Position numbers and translations under genes: made by a program. From Pyricularia pennisetigena (lineage: Eukaryota > Ascomycota > Sordariomycetes > Magnaporthales > Pyriculariaceae), in contig NW_021940918.1 in NCBI RefSeq assembly GCF_004337985.1, forward strand, positions 3,689,285 to 3,753,284: a DNA stretch of 64,000 nucleotides, written 5' to 3'. Each line of letters begins with the position of its first letter. Position 1 is the stretch's first letter. The notes under the pieces were generated by a model that worked only from the letters and a program-made list of their open reading frames with translations, made no database searches and had not been told where the DNA came from. This document shows positions 43,180 to 52,621 of the stretch, in pieces.

Positions 43180-45249
43180 ATGCTTGGGACGATACCAGAC
43201 GAGATTATTTCTCATATTTTGCAATACATTCCACCAGAGGATAACCTACGTTGCTTCCAGTATCTTTCCAAGCGATTTCAGCGCCTGGCGAATGAAGAAC
43301 TGCTTTGGAGATCTCACTGCTGCCTATGTTTCAAATACTGGGATGCGCATCATGACTTCAAAGGGAAACTCAAACTAAAGGTCAAAGAGGTCGATTGGAA
43401 GAAACTATGGATACTTCGACGACGGCAGAACGAAAAAGTTTCACACCTTCTCGAGGGTATTCTGAAGTCGAAAGTTGGGCGTCTTCAAAAGTTTGAAAAA
43501 ATTTGTTTACTGGGCTACGATGCCAAGGATATTCTCCTGGAGCAATGCCACGTCGACGAGTCTGTAGAAGATGTACTGGCTAGGAGGTACTACGCAAACG
43601 CGGCGCTGGGCAGCATCCACCGGAGCATTGCCGTCAAGGAATGGTCCAAGTTTCAGCAGCCATACTCGGGTCCGCGGCCGCTCGAGAGAGCCCTGGCCGG
43701 CTTCGACATGTTCGTCTTGCACGACCAAGAGGGCGACATCGATGATGTACGTCACTACCTTACCCTTGAAAAAGTGAAGCAGTCTGGATTTTAGATTTTG
43801 TGCGCAAGACTGACGGCATGATGAATGCAAAACTACAAGATACAAAACGCTCTGGATCGTTACAGTCGCATGTTCCTGGAGAGCTGTCCCAACTTTGAAG
43901 AGCTGACAACTCGGCAAAAGGCACGGGCGCTGCTGTCCTGGGTGAGATCGGAAAATCTAACCGGTATGGAAGATCCGGCCGCCAACTATCGAAACATCCG
44001 CAACTGTCTCATCGGCCATGCTCTACTGGACGAAGGTCACCCATCATTGCCCTTGATTTCAAGCGCCATATACTCTGCGCTCGCACAAAGGGTAGGCTTA
44101 CGCTCCGAGTGCTGTGCTTTCCCGGCCCATGTGCACGCCTCTGTGTTCGCACCTTCGAACGAAACCCTGGATGGAAAACCGGTTGCAGACCCCACCGCGG
44201 AGCTGGAGGTCATGTACCTCGACCCGTTTGAGTCAGATCACGAGATCGACGTTGAGGAGCTGCGCATGAGACTGGAGGATTTCGGCTGGGAGAATGGGCG
44301 CGATGCCTTCTTGAGGGCATCTCCCGTTCCTGTCCTTGTGAACCGCACGGCGCACAATATCAGAGCTTCGTATGTCCGGTACCAACACTCTTCCGATGTC
44401 GAAGCGGCCAAGTTCTCGTTCCGAAGTGGCGACCCATTCCTCAACATGGAGGCACTACTGTACTCGGTGCTCTGGGTCAGCCTATTGGTGACTCCGACGA
44501 CATATCAACTGTGGGACAACAACTTGGAGCACTTTTTAAATCGCTTCCACAAGTACTTCAGCGAAGATGCATGGATGGTGCGCAAATACCTCGCGCCCCT
44601 ATACGACGAGTTTGTTGCCACCCACGGCCGTTATGGCGCCGCAGCGCGTTCTTCCTGGGGGGATGTGCACCAGACGCTCGATGTGGAGCACAACCTCGAC
44701 ATGCGCACTCCCACTGTCAGCCGACGGTACACTCAAGCCATCCAGAAGAATGTGCGATATCGTGTCGGACAGGTTTTTGTGCACAAGCGGTACGGATTCT
44801 CCGGCATTATATACGGTTGGGATGCCGATGGCATGAGCTCTATTGCAAACTCACACGTTCTTCCTTTTGACGAGGGACACAACATGGCTACTCAGGACGA
44901 GGATGCCGATGGTGAAACATCCAACAGTCAGGAAACCGGTGGCAGCACCAGTGGTGAGATGACGGGTCCTCCGGCCAGCCCTCGGGACCCACTATCGCAA
45001 ATCTTTTACACGTGCATGTAAGTTTATGGCCAGATCTCCGATAGAAGCCTTGTTGGTGCTGACTATTTATTCAACAGGAAACATGACATTGATCGCATGA
45101 CGGTTGCACAAGATAATATTCAACTCATCACAGATCCAGACATTGTGCCTGAGTCCCTGATACGGTCTGCTGGCAAGTTCTTCAAGCGTTTTGATAGGGA
45201 GACGTGCACTTTTGTATCCAACGTAAAGGAGTTCTTCCCAGACGACTAG
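43180..45249 (+). CDS. FBXO21-like F-box protein with transglutaminase-like and YccV-like domains
   Basis: Three exons: 43180-43746, 43840-45017 and 45078-45249, giving 638 residues. Splice sites are GTACGT...AAG and GTAAGT...CAG, both in phase. The first ATG that fits is at 43180. Residues 1-45 form an F-box (LGTIPDEIISHILQYIPPED), which would bind Skp1 in an SCF ubiquitin ligase. The middle (about 190-400) resembles the SirB1/transglutaminase-core2 domain (NYRNIRNCLIGHALLDEGHP). The C-terminus from about 495 (RYRVGQVFVHKRYGFSGIIY) is a YccV-like domain. This order is that of animal FBXO21 and related fungal proteins. The YccV-like domain is interrupted by an acidic, Ser/Thr-rich linker of about 40 residues (about 532-575). 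The predicted role is substrate recognition for ubiquitination; the substrate is unknown. Confidence 0.85.
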
Positions 45250-45377
45250 AGCTTATCTAGTCAGCTCTCCTGAAGACTAACAGACGCAAATGGCGGGTCA
45301 GCTATTGTTCAGTTCTTCTTTTGTGATATATAACGGAAATTAGAATCAATCATGGGCATGAGCACATCTTTCCTGCG

Positions 45378-46634
45378 TTAGGAGTTCATAATTGCGTCAG
45401 GGTCTATGGAATTTGTAGACAATCTCTTGTCTCTGCCTTGGCCCAACTCGCGCATAATCCATTCGTAAACGGCCCACTGCGCCGCGTTGACGATGAAGGC
45501 TCTCAAGCTGCAGACACCCAGGCCCCTGAAGAAGACGCCCACCCCGCCTTCCCTATAGGCCTGCCTGGCAATCTCTACAGCCCCCAGCCGCCGCTGCTGC
45601 GGCACTTTCTGCGCTTCAGCCTCTGCCATTCCTCGGTCGGCCCGAGTATCACCCGCGGCGGGCGACAGAAGCGCAGTTCTCTCTGTACTGAGCATTCCCT
45701 GCGCCGTCGCGGCCGCCGTCACGCCAGCCGTGCCCAGCCCAGGAGTCGCATTGATCTGTTGCGCCTGCACGCGGGTCTTGATGGTGTCGAGCGGGAAGAC
45801 GCTCGCCCAGGTGACGACGCCCGCCAGGCCGCCGGCGAGCAGCACGCGCGCGGCCTCGCTGGATATGAAGTCGTTGACGAAACCTCCCGACCCTCCTCCT
45901 CCTCCTCCTCCTCCTCCTCCTCCTCCTCCTCCGTCCGCGGCACGTCCCGACCGACCCTCCATCCACTGCGAGCAAAGCTCGTACGTCCAAAAGTAGAAGC
46001 CGTAGCCGATGCTGTCCCGCAGCGCCGTCACCCCTCCGCCAAAGTAAAAGGCCCTGATGCCGCCCTCGGTCCGCCACGCGTGTTTGGCGACGGCCCAGGA
46101 TGAGGTCGTCGTCGGTTGCGAGCTGTTGCCCGGAAGGGACGACAATTGAGACGACAGGGCCAGCTGCGTGCGGCACTTGACCAGCTCCGTCGGCGTGCTC
46201 ACCACCCATGTCGCCAGTCCGCCCACGGCGCCGGCGATCCAGGTCGTCCAGAGATTGGAACCGGTGGTGGCGGTGCCGCCGTCGCCAGCCGCAGCAGTCA
46301 AGGGGGCATTACTCCCCGCAAACGCCGAGTTGAGCAGTGCTTCCGTCCGGTTGTACGACACAAAGAGCAGGGCGTTGAGGGCGCCGTAGCCCAGAACCGG
46401 AGCTGCTGTGCCCGCGGCCAAGGCCCTTATTCTGGAGAATGATCTGGATGCAGCATCTTGATGCGGGGTGTTTGCTGCATGGGACGGGAGCGGTGACACG
46501 GGCGACGATATCGGGCCAGAGGCAGCTGTAGTTGGCTGAGCTGCCTGCAATCGGACCTTGACTACATCGAGCGGGTTACCAATCAGAATCCCTGCTGCTC
46601 CGCTGATGTAGCCAGCCCAAAAGTCGGCCGACAT
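45378..46634 (-). CDS. Mitochondrial carrier protein (SLC25 family)
   Basis: Single-exon frame of 418 residues starting at ATG. Three carrier repeats are visible, each with the signature PxDxxKxR or a variant: NPLDVVKVR (about 20), TPTELVKCR (about 147) and FPLDTIKTR (about 279). Six membrane helices are expected in the inner mitochondrial membrane. The second signature, PTELVKCR, is of the kind seen in basic amino acid and carnitine carriers, but I cannot assign a substrate. The protein is longer than the usual 300 residues. Extra low-complexity sequence lies in the first repeat (35-70), a poly-Gly run of about 13 lies between helices 4 and 5 (235-250), and a loop in the third repeat (295-350) is extended. 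The gene lies 128 bp downstream of the convergent F-box gene. Confidence 0.88.
   Translation of the reverse strand: MSADFWAGYISGAAGILIGNPLDVVKVRLQAAQPTTAASGPISSPVSPLPSHAANTPHQDAASRSFSRIRALAAGTAAPVLGYGALNALLFVSYNRTEALLNSAFAGSNAPLTAAAGDGGTATTGSNLWTTWIAGAVGGLATWVVSTPTELVKCRTQLALSSQLSSLPGNSSQPTTTSSWAVAKHAWRTEGGIRAFYFGGGVTALRDSIGYGFYFWTYELCSQWMEGRSGRAADGGGGGGGGGGGGGGSGGFVNDFISSEAARVLLAGGLAGVVTWASVFPLDTIKTRVQAQQINATPGLGTAGVTAAATAQGMLSTERTALLSPAAGDTRADRGMAEAEAQKVPQQRRLGAVEIARQAYREGGVGVFFRGLGVCSLRAFIVNAAQWAVYEWIMRELGQGRDKRLSTNSIDPDAIMNS
45893..45931. repeat. CCT/GGA trinucleotide repeat coding poly-Gly
   Basis: About 13 consecutive CCT triplets on the plus strand are GGA codons of the mitochondrial carrier on the minus strand. 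They encode the poly-Gly tract in the predicted intermembrane-space loop between helices 4 and 5. A pure triplet run of this kind is likely to vary in length between strains. Confidence 0.85.
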
Positions 46635-47394
46635 GTTGCTCGCCCGTACCCCTCCAACTTGCTGTGCGAGCTGGCTTACAACCCAGATGGTTGGTTTTTG
46701 GTGTCGATTCAGCTTGCGACGCTGTTCGCAAATTTATATATTTGCAAAATTCATTAAGTTTCCGCACATGCAATCGTGAAAAGAAAAGTATCCAAACGGC
46801 AGAGTAGTTTGCTAGAGGTACTTGAAATATTGTACCTTTAGGAATGTCGGATTAGGTACCAAAGTTACCTGCCGGCAACTGTTTACTACTCGTAGTTCGG
46901 CGCGGACATGGAACCACCCCACCTGTCGGGGCGGTCATTTCTTACCTCGGGTCGCTCAGGCCCTCTTTGTCGGTGGTCTTGGGCAGGCATTATCCACCGT
47001 CTTCTACCTTGTATCAGTCATGGATCCTTTGCGCGGAATCTTGCAACATGACACAACACATGTGGTCTGGCTCAACGCTCATAGCTTGGGATTGACTTGG
47101 AAGATCATCAACGGGGCGCGTCATGTTCATGGTGAAATGTCAAAACTAGCTTATTTTCCCAGTCCAGGACGCCGGTGCCACAAGGCACGAATCAATGAAT
47201 GACCAACATGAAGATGCTGCCGTAAAAAAAAATCACCCTGAAGTGTTCCTGGAATAATTTTCCCATGATGTATCTAACTTTCCCAAGGGTGACTGGTATC
47301 GCCCATCATGTCACGCCGCTTCCCACCCGTTACGTAATCCTTTTATTTATTTCTATTTGTCCTGTTCCATCGCCCCGATTCGAGGATATGGTGC
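46635..47394. other. Intergenic region
   Basis: About 760 bp between the mitochondrial carrier start and the 3' end of the eL36 gene. It includes a GGTAC-rich cluster near 46817-46875 and an open frame at 46822-47202 without recognisable protein character. The carrier promoter must lie in the left part. Confidence 0.5.
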
Positions 47395-48106
47395 TTAGTG
47401 GCCGGCACGACGGGCCTCAGCGATGACGTTCTGGAGCTGCTCAACCTTGGCCTTGGCACGGCCGAAAGTACCGAGCTAATGGAAAGCATTAGTTAGCGAT
47501 GGTACCCTTCCCAATAGAGCCTGATACCGTTATAGCAACTTACGCGCTTCTTGGCCAGCTTGCGGGCACGCTTGTCCTTGCCGTTCCTCAGCAGCTCGAT
47601 GACACGGCGCTCATAGGGGGCAAGGCTAAGTCGAAGAGAATTATCCAGCGTCAGTAACAAGCGCATCTTTCGAGAGGCGATACCAAATGAAGGATCCACA
47701 TACCCAGCGACCTCCTTGACGAGCTCACGGACAAAGGCAGTCCTCTTGCTGAGGTGGCCCTTGGTAGTGCTAACGCGGGGCTTGGTGACCCTGGCGGTGG
47801 TTTTCTTTTGCGATTCGAAAGTTCGAAGGTCAGCGCGATGTCCATCAACTGCAGAATGCTCCGTCGGTCCAGAGCTATCGCAGAGATCCTCCACGAGGTG
47901 AGATCATCGGACTTACGAAGCCGCGGTTAAGACCCTGGTGAATTAGGTATTTGTTAGCTTGGCTATTTCTACACTCGTTTTCATGGTGCAAATAACAGGC
48001 GGTAAACAGCTTCGTGCTGGATTCGCCGTCAATGCGCAGAGAGGCAAGTAAAACTTACGGTAGCAAGACCGGTACGGGGGACCTCGCCCTTCTTGGTGGG
48101 AGCCAT
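47395..48106 (-). CDS. RPL36: Large-subunit ribosomal protein eL36
   Basis: Five exons on the minus strand: 48106-48059, 47934-47917, 47804-47704, 47625-47544 and 47475-47395, giving 109 residues. All junctions are GT-AG and in phase. Exon 2 is only 18 nt and encodes GLNRGF. The protein matches eL36 along its length: [40 protein letters not shown], and [20 protein letters not shown]. It is a small, very basic cytosolic 60S subunit protein. The N-terminal [16 protein letters not shown] is a few residues longer than in yeast. High intron density with introns near the 5' end is usual for ribosomal protein genes of filamentous fungi. Confidence 0.95.
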
Positions 48107-48970
48107 CTTTGCTGTTGGTTTTTTGGGGTTAGTAGATGGATGGGCGGGTGTGAGGCGTTTTGGTCGTCGATACAGAGAAAAGAGTTCAAATTTGCAAAAG
48201 TTCGCGGGATTGAAATCCAATTGCTGTGGTGCGTGGGCGGGCGGTGGGCAACCCGGTGGGGCACTTTGCTTGTATCACGTGATAAGCTGGCCGGGTCAGA
48301 TCCATTAGGCAGATCTAGATTACATGTGGAGTCAGTTCGTGTCGCGTCTCCTCCCACTGGATGAGACTCACCGAACCGATTTTGTTATGGTATCACGTCT
48401 TTTCAAGCTACGTCTCAGAGGTTTGTTGATAAGTTTTATATCAGCATCAACCATTTCCCCTCCTAAGCCAAAAGAAAAAAAAATCATTCCAAAAACCGAT
48501 CATAATACATTACAAACCAAAATTCCACGCCGTTTGTTTCCAGTTTCTCATGCCACTCTAGCCTAGAGCCTGGTGCCTATCGAATTCGCACAAGCCTCAG
48601 CGCTGTCTCTTTCGTTCGCCCATTGTCAGACCGGGGGTGTTGGTCTCCTGTGGGGCACCCTCGTGTCCCAGTTAGCCATAGAACCTGAGCGTTGGACATG
48701 CTTGTCTACATACACTTTTTGTACGAATTCGCGTGCAAGTATTACCCGTCTCGGCCGTTCTCTCTTGATGTCGGGGTTGGGTATATTGAGGAAATATTCT
48801 CTGTGAGGATGCGATGATAAATTGTCGAAATACTTGGCATTATGGGCACTTTCTGCAAGCAGCTGTTGCCCGATAGCGGTTATCAGATATAATATATCTG
48901 CCCAGTCACTGCTGGTAACCAGTCCCAACTCTCTTGTTGTTGTCGTTCAAGAAGTCCACGCTGAGGTCTT
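48107..48970. other. Intergenic region, eL36 promoter side
   Basis: About 860 bp between the eL36 start and the 3' end of the acidic-tail protein gene on the same strand. The 200 bp next to the eL36 start are GC-rich and contain TCACGTGA at about 48276, a perfect 8-bp palindrome with an E-box core (CACGTG) of the kind bound by Cbf1-like bHLH factors. No other gene is seen. Confidence 0.5.
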
Positions 48971-49813
48971 CTAGATGTGATCCTCGTCATAGTCGTCTTC
49001 ATCGTCGACCTCGATCCCTTCGATATCGTCGTCAATCATTAGCTCGTCGTAGTTCTCCTGGTTGTCTGCGACATCATTCTCATCCTCTTCTTCCGAATCC
49101 TGCTCGGTTTCTCCGGAATCTACTATGTCGCACAAGTCATACCACGTGAGACTTCCAAGCTGCTCGTCAGCCATCACCGTCTCGCGCCTGACCAGTTGAA
49201 AGCTATGGCTCCAGTGGACCGCCCAATCCATGTCGAAGCCGGAGGCTATTCGGAGCGACAGAAATTTAGGACATGCTTGTCTAAGCACGTCGAGGCAGGT
49301 ATCCTCTTGACCTTGCTGGAAATTCCCGAGCTCTGTTGCAAGGTCGTTGTATCGGTGACTCCTGGGCTCAGCACCCGGGTGCATATGTTGCAATCTTCGT
49401 GCGACGACGATCAGGCCGAGCGTCTCCAACCGCGGGAATGCCCTGGCAAGGATGTCGACAACTTGCTTCCATTCTGGGTCGTATATGAAACCCAGGCCGT
49501 TGTCGTGGCCCAATAGACCCCACTGCATCGGGTCAATGGGCGAGACGTCCACCTCGAGCTGGAGATTCCGGATGTGTTTGGCGTACTTCTCTACTCGAGG
49601 CAACCACATCAGAGCCGAGGTGGCATCGGTCACCAGGAATGTGTTTTCCTGGTAATAGGCCTCGGTACCTTCATCGCGGAACAGACGACATGTTCTGAGT
49701 ATGTCAAGTCCCGGGCTGTCCTTGGAGACGCGAATGGGAGTGTCCTGTTTGACAACCTCCCGGTATATCATCAGGCGAACTTCAGGTGCAAGCTTGGCAA
49801 AGGCACCGACCAT
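48971..49813 (-). CDS. F-box/DUF7730-like protein with acidic tail
   Basis: Single-exon frame of 280 residues starting at ATG. The N-terminus FAKLAPEVRLMIYREVV, followed by LDILRTCRLFRDEGTEAYYQ and ENTFLV, is the pattern of the large fungal group of F-box-like, 2EXR and DUF7730 proteins (LPPEIRLMIY ... LLRTCRxIYxEA). The central part is predicted alpha/beta without a known catalytic motif. From about residue 235 to the end the chain is mostly Asp and Glu, which suggests binding to basic partners such as histones or ribosomal proteins. No signal peptide or membrane helix is present. These proteins are abundant in Pezizomycotina and nearly all uncharacterised, so a role is not assigned. Confidence 0.7.
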   Translation of the reverse strand: MVGAFAKLAPEVRLMIYREVVKQDTPIRVSKDSPGLDILRTCRLFRDEGTEAYYQENTFLVTDATSALMWLPRVEKYAKHIRNLQLEVDVSPIDPMQWGLLGHDNGLGFIYDPEWKQVVDILARAFPRLETLGLIVVARRLQHMHPGAEPRSHRYNDLATELGNFQQGQEDTCLDVLRQACPKFLSLRIASGFDMDWAVHWSHSFQLVRRETVMADEQLGSLTWYDLCDIVDSGETEQDSEEEDENDVADNQENYDELMIDDDIEGIEVDDEDDYDEDHI

Positions 49814-51142
49814 TGTGTATTGGTGACCTGAATCTTTGATGATATGTTCAAAAGAAGAGAGGATAACAAAAAGAGTGAATCAAGATTTGATCAAGACTGG
49901 GGCGCAGGTATCGAATGATCGATGATATATCAATGATCCCAAAGGTGATCTGAGACTGGCGTTTACCTTCACCTGGCACATTCGGGTAGTCTAAAGAAAC
50001 GTTTGGCAGAGAAGGGATAAAAAATAAAATAAAGCAAAACCAAACAAAGCCGGGGCCACATGCAGCTGGTTTGAACCACAAGCTGACGGCAAGCTATGAG
50101 TCTAAAGCATGAACAAAGTCAAAACTGCTGTTGCTCCGGCCTCACCTAGAACCATGGTGATTGAGAAGTGGCCAGAATCGACTTGCCGAGTCCCAGTCCT
50201 GTTTGAGTGATGGCTGCCACATGAGTGTGTACTGTTTCCATTTGGGGCAAGTGCCCTACCATCTGCGACTGGCAAGACATCAGGCAGCATTCGCACGGAC
50301 GAAACAAGGCTGTATTTTGATCACAGATACACACCAAAAACAAGCACGTGCTCGGTTTATTGTACGGAACAGTGATGCGTCTGAACTTCAGTCAAGTATT
50401 TGTAGTTGGGACACCTCGGATACTGGTGGTGTATTCTCGTAGCAACAATGATTAGCTAGCTACCCTTGAGAAGCCCACGAATAAGCCTGCCTGGCCAAAG
50501 CTGGACCGACCAAGTGACTAATAACGAATGGTCATGTAAGAAGAAATCAATGATATACAATATGACATAATGGGTAGTGTTCAAGAAGTGTAGCTAAGCT
50601 AACAAGATGTGAACTTGTAACCCTGTAGTTCAGCAACTTTTGGATCCACAAGGCGCATAAATGCGTGTTAAGCACAGATGAAAATGGAGCAACTGAGGGA
50701 ATGAAGTACCGTCGACTTTGTTAAATCTTCATCATCAGCGCCAGATACAGTTCATGGACGCTGACAGACTCAATCTAGAGGACATACATAAAGCAGATAG
50801 GTATTACCTGGCTGAGGTAACAATTTACAACAACAGTAAGTACATGTGAAGGTGAAGTTAGTAAACGGAAAATATGATCGCGCAGGGTTAAGGGGGGCAG
50901 CGAAACGCCCAGCCACCCCTGTTTGCTTAGAGGCCGCGACGGGGCACTTTATCTTATCGCGGAAGAACTTTCCAGCGGGGCCGCCCCACAATCCCCAAGC
51001 TCTGATTGAGGAAAGAAAAAAAAAAGTTGGAATTGAAGCTTCGCGCGCGGCGAAGCGGTATCGCGGAATTTTGAAAGAGTCTCTCAAGAGCAACACCCAC
51101 ACCACCGTTTTCAATTAAGCGCCAGCAAGACAAACCAAAGAA
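49814..51142. other. Intergenic region, divergent promoters
   Basis: About 1.3 kb between the start of the acidic-tail protein gene (minus) and GAR1 (plus). It must contain both promoters. Short A-rich tracts occur near 50020 and 51015-51025. I see no supported coding frame or RNA gene. Confidence 0.55.
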
Positions 51143-51936
51143 ATGGCGTCAAGAGGAGCTCCCCGCGGACGCGGAGGAGGCGGCTTTGGCCGAGGAGGAG
51201 GTTAGCACTAAAAATCCAGAAAAAAAAGTTCCCGGCCAATGCGGCGCGAAAAAACCGAGCTGCTCAAAAAGAAGGCAAAGAATAAAAAAAGATGAAATGA
51301 GCCAGAAAACTAACCATTGTCAATTTTTCCTCCAAACCCACAGGCAGAGGCGGCTTCCAGCAGCGCGACTTCGGCCCGCCGGCCAGCGTGGTCGAGATGG
51401 GCAAGTTTGTGCACGCGTGCGAGGGCGAGATGTTCTGCGAGTCCATCAACCCCAAGATCCCGCACTTCTCCGCCCCGATATACCTCGAGAACAAGACGGC
51501 CGTCGGCAAGGTCGACGAGATCCTCGGTCCCCTGAACCAGGTCTTCTTCACCATCAAGCCTTCCGAGGGCATCCAGGCCGGCGCCTTCAAGGCCGGCGAC
51601 CGCTTCTACATCGCCCAGGAGAAGCTCCTGCCGCTCGAGAGGTTCCTTCCCAAGCCCAAGCCCCCGCCCGGATCCGTCCCCAAGGTCAAGAAGCCTGCCG
51701 GCGGACGCGGAGGTCGCGGCGGCCCTGGTGGTCGCGGCAGGGGAGGCCCCAGGGGTGGTGGTGGCTTTGGTGGTCGCGGCGGCGGTGGTGGGTTCAGCCG
51801 TGGTGGCGGTGGGTTCTCAAGGGGTGGCGCCCGTGGCGGTGGTGGCTTTAGCCGCGGTGCTGGCTCAGGTGGCTTCTCGAGGGGTGGTGGTGGTCGTGGC
51901 AGGGGCGGTGGTGGCTTCAGCAGGGGCGGCAGGTGA
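51143..51936 (+). CDS. GAR1: H/ACA ribonucleoprotein subunit Gar1
   Basis: Two exons: 51143-51200 and 51344-51936, giving 216 residues. The 143-nt intron has a GTTAGC donor and CACAG acceptor and lies in the N-terminal RGG region. The conserved core starts at [20 protein letters not shown] and continues through [37 protein letters not shown] and [20 protein letters not shown]. Both ends are Gly/Arg-rich: about 15 residues at the N-terminus and about 80 at the C-terminus with RGG and FSRGG repeats. Gar1 sits with Cbf5/dyskerin, Nop10 and Nhp2 on H/ACA snoRNAs in the nucleolus and Cajal bodies, where the complex makes pseudouridines in rRNA and snRNA. RGG tails bind RNA and are usually methylated. 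Confidence 0.95.
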
Positions 51937-52621
51937 GAGAGTGATGGGGCATGGGCGAGGTCACTGCTGCTGTCGATTGGTGTTGGCACGACATAATTGG
52001 GGGACGTTCAGTTCATGTTGAAAGACAAGACTCCTTCATAGTGTCCCGAGGGAGGGACTGGGGTACGTTCCTCGGACTTGTTTGATGAGCTTTGTAATGG
52101 TGTACCTCAACATTTGCAGAGTTTGATTTTCATAGGCGTTTACGGTACTGGATGGGCTATTATCATCAAAAAACGAATTCAACGGTGCATTTCTGTGACG
52201 AAGATCAAAAGTGAACATTTGTTTTTCCAAGGTCAATGATAAAAATCCATCAGTACGTCTCCAAACATTCGATAAATTCATTAGCATAGAGTGCATTAGC
52301 CATACACATCAACAGGTAAGTCGGTGCCACATCCCTCGTCTAAACTCAGTCATCCAGACACATATAACCATGATGTGTTTCTTCTCCCAAAACTCCAAAG
52401 GAATGCATCTTAAAACAAATAATAATAAAAAATAAATAAAAAAAAAACGAAAACAGAACACAAGCTGGAAACCGTTCTAACCAGAGAGTCGTAGCTGCTG
52501 CAGGTCAAAGGTCCCGGTACCATAGCAGTGTGGATGATATACATGGCGGCAACACAACTGGGGTGATAGATACAATGACAAAGGAAATGAATAAAGGAAA
52601 GAGGGAAGGCTTCCCACGGTA
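51937..52621. other. Intergenic region between convergent genes
   Basis: About 685 bp between the 3' ends of GAR1 and the MFS transporter gene. A-rich stretches near 52420-52455. No gene seen. Confidence 0.6.

Noticed and set aside
47805..47916. Possible C/D box snoRNA in eL36 intron 2
   Set aside because: GATGAT near the donor and CTGA near the acceptor look like C and D boxes, but the C box is imperfect, the CTGAC also serves as the branch site, and no good terminal stem exists.
51201..51343. Possible snoRNA in the GAR1 intron
   Set aside because: A GATGAAATGA stretch is present, but no proper C box/D box pair or H/ACA hairpins were found.
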